Shown here piece after piece: positions 48,579-60,649 of a stretch of DNA of 64,000 nucleotides; positions within the stretch are counted from its first letter, which is position 1; each line of letters starts with the position of its first letter. Source of the DNA: Ligustrum vulgare (lineage: Eukaryota; Streptophyta; Magnoliopsida; Lamiales; Oleaceae); contig OY743177.1 of NCBI GenBank assembly GCA_963555705.1, positions 1,240,001 through 1,304,000 of the forward strand, in the 5' to 3' direction. Position numbers and translations under genes: made by a program. The notes below the pieces were generated by a model. That model did no database searches, was not told the origin of the DNA, and was given only the letters and a program-made list of their open reading frames with translations.

Positions 48579-50440
48579 CTATTCGTATATGCGTTTCCTC
48601 TTCAAAAGCGCCGGAACTAATAAAAGAGACCCAATGAGGAAAAGCAAGGCCAAGGTCTTAACATCATATAGATCTTTCACTGATTTCAGATCTCCAAGAG
48701 CAAGTCCAGCCTGAAACAAAAGCAGTGGCAACATGAACAATACTGCAGGGATGAACACGCTAGACATTAATTCTGACTTCGGCAATACAGATGTGCAAAC
48801 AGAAGATTAAAGAAAATGAGAATGAAATTAAGAGTCTTACCCTAACTGTAATGTAGGACGCTGGAATAAGACCAATAACAGTTGCCAGAAAGAAAATATG
48901 AAATGGTATATTCACAATTGGTGATGCCAGATTGATAAAAAGATTTGGTAATGTTGGGGTAACTCTCAAAAAGAGCATGTAATTAATCAACTTCTCTTTC
49001 CGCTTTGCTATCTGAAACAGGTGAAAAGCTATAAAGATAAGAGGCCCATCTACGAATGAAGCAACTGACAATTTTATATATAACAAAATGAAAAAGAAGA
49101 ATAGAATAAAAATAGGTACCTCAGCCTGGAAATATCTCAATCTCTCAGGCCATAACCAGGTAACAATAGGCTTGCCAATAAGTTTAGATAGAAAATAGCA
49201 GCACGATGCACCGGCTGTGGCATTAAAGACAACCAAAAAAATGCCTTTGACACCAAAGAGTGCCCCAGCTAGTAAGGACATGAAAATTGTCCCAGGAATC
49301 ATAAATGTCTGCATGAATATGTACGTTGAGCAGTAACCTAGAATGAACTTTGCTGGGTAAACTTGAGCATATTTAGCAAGATGATCTCTAGAGCAGGAAC
49401 AAAGGACATATGTCAGCTACAATCGAATTTATTAAATGAATATTATTAAGTGTCATTAGATACTAAAACCTAGTTGCATTAGTTTAAAGATGGTCTAATA
49501 GACAAAAAACCTTGGACTTACCCATTTAGAGACGTAAATTGCTATATCTTGCTAACCACTATAACCATAACTTCATTATATTGAAGGAGATTAACAACTT
49601 CTTGGTGGCTATGAAGTAGAAAACTAATAGCCGAGGGACAAGGTCTTGGGAGTTGCTCGAAATTTAATCATAATAAATATCTACAAATTCTTATTATGTA
49701 CTTCTCTTCCACTAACAAACCAAAAAAGTAAAGACGTTATGAAAATTTACTAGCTCTCTCAACCATAAATCTAATTCAATCTCCTCATTCTTTAAATAAA
49801 TAAATAAATGGTAAATTAATTCAACTAAAAATACCTAATCTAGGAGAGTAGATACACAGTGACCTGGTGAAAATACGTACTAGTACCAGAATACCATGGC
49901 TTGCATTATTAACAAAACATTTAACATTACAAATTTACAACCCATAAACAATTGTCAAATTCATAATACAGGACCCACAGTTTAAGGAAGAATCATCAAT
50001 ACATAATAAAATATTTATTAAGCCTCCAAAAATTCACCACAGGGAATACAATAAATCCAAATGAAACAGTAAAGGGGGAAAAAGGAAGCTTACTTGAATA
50101 AGCGAAGGTCTGCGAGGTTACGAGGCAGCTTGAGCATCCCATAGTCCGCAGTGGGCATGGAGAGGTAAACAAACAACAATCCGGTAGAAAATACCAAAAA
50201 CACCCCTAACGCCGCCCCAATCTCCCACCTTGAAATCGGAAACTTCTCCATCTTGAACTTCTTCCCGGTGGGAGACTCCGCATTCTTCTCCGCATCTCTA
50301 TCCAACAATCGCCCTCCAGTTTCCACCACCAAACCCCGTGGCGCCACCATTGACAATGTTGATGAAGATGACGCGGAAGACGACAACGATTCCAAGAAAT
50401 TGTTCGGGAGCGATGAACGCCGCAAAATTTTAACTTTCAT
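48579..50440 (-). CDS. VTT-domain (SNARE-associated Golgi/TVP38 family) membrane protein, 305 aa
   Basis: Four exons on the minus strand: 50440-50094, 49387-49120, 49011-48841, 48710-48579. All introns are GT-AG and the frame is open from ATG to TAG. Residues 1-70 are Ser-rich and soluble; a membrane segment lies at about 73-95. The VTT core covers about 137-262 with the re-entrant-loop motifs MIPGTIFMSLLAGALFG (145-161), NATAGASCCYFLSKLIG (171-187) and FLRVTPTLPNLFINLASP (219-236). C-terminal segments at 240-258 and about 283-298 are hydrophobic. Relatives (DedA, TMEM41B, VMP1) work in lipid movement across ER and Golgi-type membranes; the plant members are poorly studied. Length and exon layout look intact. 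Confidence 0.9.
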
Positions 50441-51804
50441 TGTAATAATTACAGAAAAATTTGATCCGGGATCGGTTTACAAACATTGATGAGTTGAAAC
50501 TAAAACGCATTGAATGGTAAGAATTTATGTAATGACTGAAAATAGGGTAAAATTCTTAGCTGTTCATTTTATGAGGATCAGAGAATGGATATGAAAAGTA
50601 TATAGATAAAGGGTGGATACAAAACCCTGGAAATGGAGAATCATAAACGGATTTGAAAGAAATTTGAGAAATTTTTGTATGTGTTCTGTGTGTGTTTGTG
50701 TAGGAGTCAATAATGGGGCGTAAAAGGCATCGCACAAGGAAGAAGGGATAGAATACAAGACACAAGACGCGTTTTTCAAGGAAGGAAGAGAATATTGGTT
50801 TAAGTAATTATTTGAAACCACTCTTTTTTTTTTTTTTTTTTTTTAATCACCGCACATTATATATACACATTTACTAAAATATAAATTTTATAAACACACC
50901 ACCTTTTCTTCTACAAAAATAACATTTTCTAAATCAAATGAAAATAACAAGATACACCACAAACATTCAAGACTTTCCATCATCTCTCTAACTCGAATAC
51001 ACCTCTTCAATTTCGTCCATCTCCATCTACCCCCAGTCCTCTTCCATTATAACAATGACGATTATGGTAATAAGGCGGTGGCTATGGTGATGGTGGTGGG
51101 AGTGTGCCGAAGTGGGAGGAATTAAAAATTTTACCTTCAATTTCAAAGATTCTGGGTCTACCCATTGACCTACCATTTTGCTCCATTGATATATATTTTT
51201 AAATTGCTGATTGAGCAAAAGTTTTTAAATTGATCATTATTTTGTCCCGAAATGAACATTATAGGATAAAATTGAAGATAGTCTGACGATTTTTGTCTTT
51301 AGTGACTCAACTCAGATTTTCAAAGTTCTTTTGAATAGAAACTTTGGATTTTTTCTTGGTGAACTAGGGATGTCTGGTTTTAAATTAGTTATTTTATAAC
51401 TCGATCAGTAAGTGAATGTTTTATAAGCAATTTGTGTTTTTTCATCTACTGGTATTTCTTGGTTGAAAGAAAAAGCTTCATGTTATTATTATCTAAACCT
51501 ATACTGTAAATCTTAGACGAATTAATTCCATTATAATTGTCTCGGGTATATCATGCTGGAAATTGTGACAAGAGTCGGGTATTAATGCAGTTTTTGTCTG
51601 CTGAATTAGACCATTTTTGGGAGCAATGGTATAAAATTTAGGGTTTTTAATATTTGTGGTGTACATGAGAATATAAATAAGAAAAACTAATATAATGGGG
51701 GTTATTTAAGTCAATTTAATAGAGTCCAATTTAGTAATTATGAAAAGTGTGGTGTTATTAACAAAATTAGTGGTGTTAATATAATTACTCTATTTGATTG
51801 TATG
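50441..51804. other. 5' flank of VTT gene and intergenic
   Basis: Contains a T tract at 50823-50844. A minus-strand CTATATAC near 50597-50604 is a possible TATA box for the VTT gene. No other gene recognised. Confidence 0.35.
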
Positions 51805-51812
51805 TTGAGATG

Positions 51813-54800
51813 TACGGATGGCACCGGCTCGGCCCCCGGCTCGTCATTTAGACGAGCCAAGCCACGAGCTCGCCCTAAACGAGCCGAGCGGGTGCTCGGC
51901 TCGTGGCTCTTTTTTTTTTTTTAAGTTAACATAAAATAATTAAATAAGTTGAATATTAATTATATATTGTATATAAAATTTTAATTAGTTGTGTAAATTT
52001 GTAACAAATAATTAATACTTAGTAAGTATATTGTATAATTAGACTGTAAGTGATGAATGTTAGTAAATATGTCAAGAATTAATATTTGGAAAGACAAAAT
52101 AAAATTGAGTAAATAAATTAAAATTTACAAGTTTTAAAATTAAAACTCTCCTCCTTTTTATCCGGGCTTGGAACCGGTTATTAACTTGATTGAATATTTG
52201 GATTTTGTAGTAGGCGGAGTTAAAATTGTACACGAACAACTTGTTATGTGTAAAAATTTTATTTTGAAATGAAAATTGTATTTTAAAGGAAGGAATTAAG
52301 AGTTTACAATTATATATCATTTACCTAACTGCATGCAATTTCGGCATACTTATTTTGTATGCGAAAATGAGCATCTTGCCAATCTTTGACACACATTAAC
52401 GCTTCCAAAATATCTTCTTTGAGTCGGCTCCTGACTTCTGACAAAACTCTTTTAGCTACACTAAAAGCAGACTCCGATGCTACCGTGCTAACCGGAGTAG
52501 TAGATCTTTTGCTATGGCCGAAATAATTGGATATCTCCGTTCGTTTGTTCGCCAATATTCTAGTAAATCAAACTCTAAAAAATTAGCACGCTCCACATTT
52601 CTAAGTAAATTTTGTTGAAAATAAATTTGTAATTCTTCAGGTATTACATTGGATTTGAACCTAATTCGTTACAACTAGAAGACACGGCGTAAGAAGAAGT
52701 TCCTTATGTTCGACTCATTTCATCCTTTAAATCTAATAATTCTGCTTCATCGAATTCAAGTGTAGTGGCACGTGATGGTGCAACTTGTGTATGACTAACA
52801 TTAGTTCCTAATCATACTGCATATACGGTATACATGCTTACTAACGTGCTTTCTAAATTATTATAAGTGAAAGGTTTATCCAAAATCAACGAACTATTGA
52901 TTTTAGAAACAAGAAGTTTCGTACCCTTTAAGTTGTAACGCGGGTCCATTACGCATACTAAAGAAAATAACATAGGTAAATCTTTTCAATATTTTCTAAA
53001 TTTAATTTCCATGGCAATTATCATATCTTGAAAAAAATGTGTCATGTCTATATTTATAAAAAGTTCTTGCAATAACATAGAGACGTTCAAGAACTCTTGA
53101 ACTAGTTGGGTAAATACCCCAGATAATATTTTGGTTGAATCGTAAAAACTTGTCAAAAATCTTTTGACTTTGAAAGCAACTTCCCAATCCGATTACATTA
53201 ATAGAGGATCATCGTCATTCCAAAGTGTTCTACTGTTATAATATTCGGTTATTATGTATTCATAACCTTCACATGATTTAAGTAATAAATATGTAGAGTT
53301 CCACCTATGGCCTACGTCGGTGATAAATTTCTTAGGATCTAAATTGTATTGTAAACACATCTCTTCAAAGTATTATTTTCTACTCGATGATATAGTTATG
53401 TACACTAATGCATTTCTTATTCTATCCATTTGCTCTTTAATATGCTTCATTCCATCTTGAACAAATAGATATAAAATATGACAACAACATCTAACATGAA
53501 ATAAAAAATCACCAAACTCCGGATTAAGAATTCTACATAACTTATCTACTACAACCTTATTTACGCTAGCATTATCGAAAGTAAATGATCGATTTTTACC
53601 TTCAAAACCATATTCTCTAACAATTTGCAGTATAACATTAAATATGTTGGATGCGTTATGAGGAAATTCTATAATTTTAAAAGCGATAATATTTTTATGC
53701 ATTTCTCAAAGTGGATCGATGTAGTGTGCAGTTGTAGCAATATAACCTTTTTTGTTAACTCATTCTCAAAGATCGGAAGTAAAAGAAATAACACCACCAT
53801 ATTTATTTAAATCGAGTATTAATTGATTCTTAGTTTTAGTAAAATATGCTATAGTATCAGCACGCAGAGTGTTTCGAGCAAACCAGCGTACCTGGGTTGA
53901 AGATACTGTTTGATATACGTATCAAAATGCTCGTTGTCCACTATGCTTAGTGGCAACTCTGTCGTCACAACGAATTGAACCATGCTGATTCGATTATCTT
54001 GTTCGGAATACATCCAATTTGAGAGTGTAGTAGATCCACCAGCAGAACCACTAGTGGATGAACCAAATCGTAATTGACTTTGATTTGATTCAAAAACTCG
54101 TGTTTGGTTGTTCACTTGCTATAGTGATGATTGAGGTGTGTAGTACCAATACCTTTTTGTCATGTCAATTGTTGTGCATAGTATTTGCACACTGTTTTGA
54201 ACTCTTCGGGTGATGATTCAGTTAGGGAATTGGAACATAGTTGAGATCGGCGAATTCATCGTTGAAGTGAGACTGAGCGTGAGATTGTGGTGTTGAGTCA
54301 TCCCCTAATCCAGGTGGACCATTGAACAATTCATTAAAAAATCTTCAGCTGTAGGGATCCATTCTTTTGTAGTTGAAAATCTGAAATAAAAATTGAAATG
54401 TCTGGAGTGGAGCGTGGTGTGTAATTGTAGAATTTGACAATTTGTAGTGTAGGTGAAGACTTGAAGTGATAAGAAAATTGAAAATGAAATATGTGTATTG
54501 TATAAATAATAAGTGGTTAGAAAATAGAAATAGAATTGAGAGATTGAAATGAAATTGTAGACTTGCAGCAATAGAGGTGGATTGAGAATTTGTGAGTATG
54601 TATAGTAATAGTATAGGAGAGTTGTGTTGAGAGATGAAGTGAAAATAAAGTTGATTTTAAGGGTATTTATAGGGGCTCGTCGAACCACGAGCCGAGCCAT
54701 GTTTGGCTCGTGGTTCTACGAGGATGTTTGACTCGTCTATCGGCACCCCATTTCGACGAGTCGAGCCGCCCTCGGCTCGTATTTTGATGAGCCGAGCCAA

Positions 54801-54822
54801 CGAGCCGTTTTGCCACCTCTAT
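51813..54822 (-). mobile_element. hAT transposon, 3.0 kb, with decayed transposase
   Basis: Perfect 8-bp target duplication TTGAGATG (51805-51812 and 54823-54830). Terminal text TACGGATGGCACCGG and, inverted, ATAGAGGTGGCAAAACGG are hAT-like imperfect inverted repeats. Both subterminal regions are full of GGCTCG/CGAGCC words, probable transposase binding sites. The interior codes for a broken transposase on the minus strand. Confidence 0.9.
52325..54350 (-). pseudogene. hAT transposase pseudogene
   Basis: Fragments in order on the minus strand are: an N-terminal Ser-rich part with STTLSNWMY and QFVVTTELPLSIVDNEHF (54115-53849), a catalytic-core part with FTFDNASVNKVVVDKLCR and FHVRCCCHILYLFVQDGM (53702-53373), and a C-terminal dimerisation domain PVSTVASESAFSVAKRVLSEVRS (52555-52325). 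Between them are stops and frameshifts, including one between LEYWRTNERRYPIIS and the dimerisation motif. The family is plant hAT (zf-BED type) transposase. It cannot be functional. Confidence 0.85.
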
Positions 54823-54830
54823 TTGAGATG

Positions 54831-56467
54831 AGTGATCATGTACAAGTTAAATATAGATAGCCAACTTAGCAAAAAATGAGATGTTAAATATCACATCAAC
54901 ATATTAAAATTACACATATGCATGTTAGCTACAATGAACATATTAAGTTTTAACTAAATCTAAGAATATGATAAATATTTATTTTTAAAATAGAAAAATT
55001 TTATATATATTAATATGGTACTCATTTTGAAAATCTCATTAAATTATATAATATAAAATCAACAAAAAAATTATTTTACTTATCGATATTAAAAAATTTA
55101 AAGAAGAAAGAAGAAGAGAAGTTAAAATTCCATATCATCAAGTTAAATCAAAAGCCGAATTTATTTTTGAAGTTAACTTGTAAACAAAAAGATTCCTTTA
55201 ACATGTATTTTAACATATCCATTGTAGGCACTAAATATAACATCTTATTAACTTATACCACTAACTTGTGCTTTAACTTATCCATAGTGGATGCTTTGAC
55301 AACATGATCGGTACTCTTCCTCCGAGAAAATATTTAAACTCAAACTCGTCCCATGAGTCTTGAATTTTGGGGTGAAGCAACTTTGTTGCCCCATTTAGTT
55401 GTTTCGGTATTTTTCTTTCTTTTTCTATATATTTTTTCTAATAATAATTCAGGGCAGGACAACCATAATCTCTCGTCGAATCCCATCCTACGGGGTGAAT
55501 TTTTCAGCCCATTAGGGTCAAGGCCGGTTGAGTTTTGGATGGGTCAGATTTTTTTTTTTTTTTTGTCATCTATAATAGTATGGTAGTATATCCGAGTATA
55601 ATGTCAAAAGACTTGGTTGCCGTTGTATTTATTAGGTACCGCAATGGACATGACAATACTACTTTACCTAAGATATATACTCGAACGATCCCTACTTACT
55701 TGAGACCGAAGCACAGACCAATGAGCGCAAGGAAATAAGAGTCTAAGACATGACATGATGGAGACAATGATGAAGATGGACGATGCTGCTCGTCACCATC
55801 CTAATTGCCTGATGGCGATGGGACTGGTGACGCAATGCAGAACAAAGCATTTTGCCATGTAGTATGTAATTGTGACCATTCTAACATTAAATTGGCAACT
55901 CTTGCTTTAACAAACTCACACAAATGAACTAAAACTCTAATTAAGTATCATATAGGCGCCAACTCAAGCATTTTGGTTGGTCAAGTGGGACTAAACAATT
56001 GTTTTGATCATGGTCATAGACGTCGAAGTGAAAGAAAAATGTAAGTTATGTGATCAAAGTGAAACAAATTGAAGATTATAGGATTACTAAGATGAGCAAA
56101 CTTGTAAGTTTTGTGCTTCTTAATTTAAATGAGTTGAACTTTTTAAGGAAGTTTAACAATATGACATATGTGTTATATTCTTAATTCTTTGCCGGATTGT
56201 AATCTCGTATTTAATTAGTTTTGTTTAATAATGCTCAAAGATGTGCTTATTTTCAAATTTAAAAAGTTAGAGATGAACAAAAGATAAAGAACACGTACAC
56301 TTCTTTCTTTCATTGGTAACGATCTTTCATCTTGCATGCATCAAAATAACAACCATATTTAATATTAATATATCTTTATTGTTACATAGAAAACTTAATT
56401 ATCACAAGTTATTGATGAGTGAATATAGACTACAATATCTCAGATTGTTGCAGAAAGAGAGGGTGAT
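54831..56467. other. Intergenic AT-rich stretch
   Basis: No gene recognised. Short T tracts (55549-55564) and unrelated small frames only. Confidence 0.35.
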
Positions 56468-58060
56468 TTATTTTTCATGAGGTTGGAGGCGAACCGGAAG
56501 GCCATGCTCTGGTGTGGGAGAAGCATAGAAAATTATCTTCTCATTTGGGATTTCCTTTTCGAGTTTGAACCTTCTCACCACATTGTGCATAAAAACAAGT
56601 ACTTCGAGCCGAGCATACTCTTTTCCGGGACACATCCGAGGTCCTCCCCCGAAGGGTACGAATGTGTAGGGTGCAGGTCCACTACCCTCGAATCTTGAAG
56701 GATCAAAACTTTCGGGATTAGGGAAGAACTTTGGATTTTTGTGCGTCGTATGGACGGTCCAAAAAGTCTGCGGAAATTATGATTATTAGGATCAAATGAA
56801 GTCAAGAATCAAAAAGTTTTCGTGTATACATGCTTACCTTCCATCCTTTAGGGATAGTAAAACCAGCATAGGTGAAGTCAGTAGTGGTTTCCCTAAAAGC
56901 TCCTTGGGCTGGTGGTGTTAATCGGAGTGATTCGCGTGCCACATTCCACGAGTACTTCATCTTCTCGATATCCTCCCATGTTAAAAGCTCATCTGGACCT
57001 TTCGATTTCGCAATCTCCATTTGTTCTGTAAAAATGTGGGATAAATCTTATGTTATACCACAAGAAAAATATATCAATGGTGATCTATCTTGACTCGAGA
57101 TGTACTTTTTCCTAATAAGTTACCTTTGAGAACACCATTAAATATATGGGGAAGTTCTGCTAAGTAATTCATGACAGCAGTGACAGCCGAGCTAGTAGTC
57201 TCAAAACTGGCCACTAGTAGTCCTATTATGTTGTTCGAAATCTCCATTTCGCTCAAGAATTGACTATCTTCGTCTTTTACGAGCAACATACATGACAATA
57301 GGTCTCGACCTTCAGTTTCGTTGTTAGCGATTATCTCCTTTCTCCTCTTCTTGATGATTTTCATAAGCTCGTCACGAACCATTTTACCTCCTTTTATTGC
57401 GCGATTATAAGCTGTGCCGGGCAAGTCAATAGGCACGGAGAACATTCCATTAGTCACGAGAGTGAAGGGATCGGCCAACCTTTTTATGTGCTCGGGATCA
57501 GTTATACTCAAGAACAATTTACACGCCAAGGCGAATGTGTATGTTTTCGACAAAGGAAAAACTTTCACTACTCCATTAGGGGTCCAGTCTGCATCCAAGT
57601 GTTCACGAGCAAGTGCGTCCATCACCGGTATATATTTCTTTAGAGCCTCGGGCTTGAGAATGTCGTGGTGAAAGCTGCGTTTAAGAGCCGATACTTCCTT
57701 CAAATTACTTTCAACGAATTCGGGAAATAGCAAGGCCTTTTTCATCGATTGTGGCCACCATGAAGTGAGAAGTTTGTTCTCATTAGTGAAAAGGAACTTG
57801 TTGCCTTGTGCGCCGCAAAATATCGCCATTTTCTCTCCCAACAACGAGGTTCGAAAAACCTCAGGTGAGTACTTGCTCATCCTATCTTTAACAAATTTTT
57901 GAGGACCTTGCAAGGCAAACTCCATATTTTCTCCCAACATTGGCCATCCCTTCGAGCCTGGAGGCACATTCAAGTTGTCAGAACCTCGTTTACGAAAGAC
58001 TAGATAGAGGGAGAGGGGGAAAACTACTAGAGGAAGAATATATGCTAAGAAGGCATCCAT
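56468..58060 (-). CDS. Cytochrome P450, CYP716 family, 474 aa
   Basis: Three exons on the minus strand: 58060-57124, 57025-56838, 56767-56468, GT-AG introns and one open frame. An N-terminal anchor (residues 2-22) is followed by the proline-rich [15 protein letters not shown]. The I-helix has ASFETTSS at 284-291 with an acid-Thr pair (E287, T288). The K-helix ESLR is at 344-347, the PERF-equivalent FDPSRF at 396-401, and the heme loop [17 protein letters not shown] has Cys421. The heme loop, [14 protein letters not shown] and [11 protein letters not shown] match CYP716 enzymes, many of which oxidise triterpenes such as beta-amyrin at C-28 in the ER. The substrate is not known here, and the I-helix differs from the usual CYP716A text (GGHDT), so the subfamily is left open. 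Confidence 0.92.
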
Positions 58061-58130
58061 TTCTCTCTAGCAAGTTAGCTATTGAAAAATTATTATCAGA
58101 AGTGAGTATGCCTTGAACAAATGCAGGAAT

Positions 58131-58141
58131 GATATATATAG
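58131..58141 (-). promoter_or_regulatory. TATA box of the P450 gene
   Basis: CTATATATATC on the minus strand about 70 bp upstream of the ATG, a normal plant spacing. Positional inference. Confidence 0.55.
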
Positions 58142-58421
58142 AATTTCTGACATGAGTTTTGCAAATTCTGAGAAAGAATTTGAAAACTACTCAAGACAAA
58201 ATATAGAATAAATTAGATGGATTATAGAAAAGTGCAATGTAATTTTAATTATAGTTTAAATATTTGAGTATAGACAAAATGTGGTATTTTAGTGCATGAG
58301 AATATGGTTTTCTTGTTTTTTTTTTCTAGTATCCGTATATTTGTCTTATTAAAATGTCACCAAACAATGGAATATACACACAGCATTTCTATCATAGTAA
58401 AGAAAACAATGTGACAGCTTA

Positions 58422-58926
58422 GGCTGCGTTTGATAGCGATAGTGAAATTTGAGAGGAAAGAAAATGAATTCTAGGAAATTGAATTCCTAAGAATTGGAAG
58501 TTTAATGTGTTTGATTGGTTTAATTTTCTAGATGGAAAAAGTAGGGAATTTTCCAACTTTTGTTGTTTGATTGACATTATTTTTCATGGAAAATAAACTA
58601 AAATTTATTTATTTTAATTAAAAAAATTAATTTTTTCATACATTTGTACTTAATAATAATAATGTTAATTTTTAAAAAATAAATAAATCAATTAACAACA
58701 ACAAAAATGATTAAACGTAACAAAAATGGTATAAGATTTTTCATGAAAAATAAAACTTCCTCCCTCCAGGAAAAACGAATTCATCAAAAACAAGGAAAAT
58801 ACCGAATTTCGAGACAAGTGGAAAAATGAATTTCATGAAAAACTTAGGCAATCAAACAGCAAAAAATTGGAAAATCATATGAAAAACAATATTTTCCATG
58901 AAAAATTCCGGTAATCAAACGCAGCC
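58422..58926. mobile_element. Tourist-like (PIF/Harbinger) MITE upstream of the P450
   Basis: Perfect 13-bp terminal inverted repeats GGCTGCGTTTGAT (58422-58434 and 58914-58926) are flanked by TTA on both sides (58419-58421, 58927-58929), the 3-bp target of PIF/Harbinger. The 505-bp body is non-coding and contains several TTTTCATGGAAAA-type palindromes. It begins about 360 bp upstream of the P450 ATG. Confidence 0.85.
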
Positions 58927-59043
58927 TTAGTGTTTTACTTTATTAAAGACCATTCGAGCTAATAGGTCTGGTCGATATTTCCAAAACAGGTTATATCAAT
59001 CTTAATAGGTCCATAATATTAAATCGTTCAGTTCTTCTCTGTT

Positions 59044-59330
59044 CACTACAACAAAAACTGCCTTTTACAGAAAAACATTGCCAAAAGTCTTTTGCAGCGT
59101 TTTCTAAGTCTTGCAAATCGCAGTGTTGCCGTAGACCAACAACCTTTTGCATCATTTTTTAAACGTTGCTGTAGATCCTTTTACAGTGTTTTTTAAACGT
59201 TGCGGTAGACCCTTTCGCAACGTTCTTCAAGTGTTGCGTGTTGCTATAGACCTTTTGACAACGTTTTTTAAGTGTTGCGGTAGACTCTTTTACAACGTTT
59301 TTAATCGCTGCTGTATGCAATTTATATTTT
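59044..59330. mobile_element. CACTA (En/Spm) terminus with subterminal repeats
   Basis: Starts CACTACAACAAAAA, the signature end of plant CACTA transposons. It is followed by at least five copies of a roughly 35-40-bp unit with GTTTTTTAAACGTTGCGGTAGACC. The opposite end was not found in the window, so this is a fragment or a large element with a hidden second end. Confidence 0.7.
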
Positions 59331-59759
59331 TTTTTTAAAAAAAAATTATGGAATAATTATTTATAAAATCTATATTTCCTCGTTGATTTATTAAAACTAT
59401 AATTCGTACAAATGACAAAAGTAATTCATTAAAATAGTAATTTACAAATTCTCGAATCCATACAAAATAAATAGAGTTTAATGTTTAATAAATTCATAAA
59501 AGAACTACAAAATCTATACAAAATAAATAGTATTAATAATGTTTAACAAATCCACACCAAATCATCATATCACAAAAGAAATATTTGATGTCTTCATAGT
59601 ACTAGCTTGCTTAGAATTACCAGGGCAGTCGACAATTTCTTTGCTAAATCAATACCTGTCAGTAAAGAGAGCTAGTGATAAAAAAACAGAAAAGGAAGAA
59701 TGAGCAAGAGAGTGAGATAGAGAGGGCAACGAGAGAGTGAGAATCAGAGAGTGAGTGTG

Positions 59760-59807
<48 letters not shown>

Positions 59808-60310
59808 GCTTGGTCAGATGCCATTTATCAAGAACAACTCAGTATTCAACATCAACCAAATTACCACCAATTGGTCTCTTAAAAGATATTTTTTCCTATC
59901 CTATTGAAAACTTCAGATACAAAAAGATACAGAAAATGAAGCTATACAACTAATCAAAAAGGAAGCACAGATCCTAAAACAAACTTCGGAGCACATTTTT
60001 TGAATCCCCACAAAAAAAGAACCCTCTTTAAGTGTATTTCTCGATGCCAACAGAATTGGACCGCATTATTCTAAATTTATCCAAACTACTACTGGTAAAC
60101 TTTTACGGCGTTCCATTCCATTATGGCTTTTACATGAAGATTATGCTTACAATAGTAGTGGAGATGAAAGCCTTTCATGCCAAGTGGGAAGGCCAGTTAC
60201 ACGATCCAGGATCCAAAGACAAACAGCCCAAGACTTCTCCACGATCCCCAATCATCTGTAAAAAATGGCCACATCCAACGGAGAACATCTTCCCAACTTT
60301 TTACATAAAT
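59331..60310. other. Possible CACTA interior or intergenic
   Basis: No transposase motif recognised. Contains a GT/GA microsatellite at 59764-59806. Confidence 0.3.
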
Positions 60311-60336
60311 ACTAGTAGTACCCGTGCGTTGCACGG
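60311..60336 (-). mobile_element. Possible Helitron 3' terminus
   Basis: On the minus strand a perfect 6-bp stem CCGTGC-AAC-GCACGG (60336-60322) is followed by GTACTA and CTAGT (60315-60311). A short hairpin a few bases before a CTRRT end is the Helitron 3' signature. The base after CTAGT is A where T is expected. No Rep/helicase and no 5' end are visible, so it would be non-autonomous. Confidence 0.4.
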
Positions 60337-60649
60337 ATGCGATAAGAATTGTGTATATAATAGCGTATAAATTTTATTGTGTTATATCTTAATTCAACAT
60401 TCAAAAGAGAGGTTTAATTATTGATGTATATTTTGCCTCTTTAGTAATTGGCTTTAGAAAGTGTCAGAAAAAAATATCATTCCAAAATAATTGACCGTAG
60501 AAATTGTCAGAAAAAAATATTCCGAAATGATCATATGTAATTTGTAGTCGACCTTTGTTCACCCTTCCAAGAGGGAAACTGCAAATAAATATATTACAAA
60601 CAATTAAAACAAACTAACAGTAAGTCGGCATCTTATCTATAGATTAGCT

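Noticed and set aside
59764..59953. 62-codon frame starting in a GT/GA microsatellite
   Set aside because: Begins in the simple repeat and has no recognisable domain.
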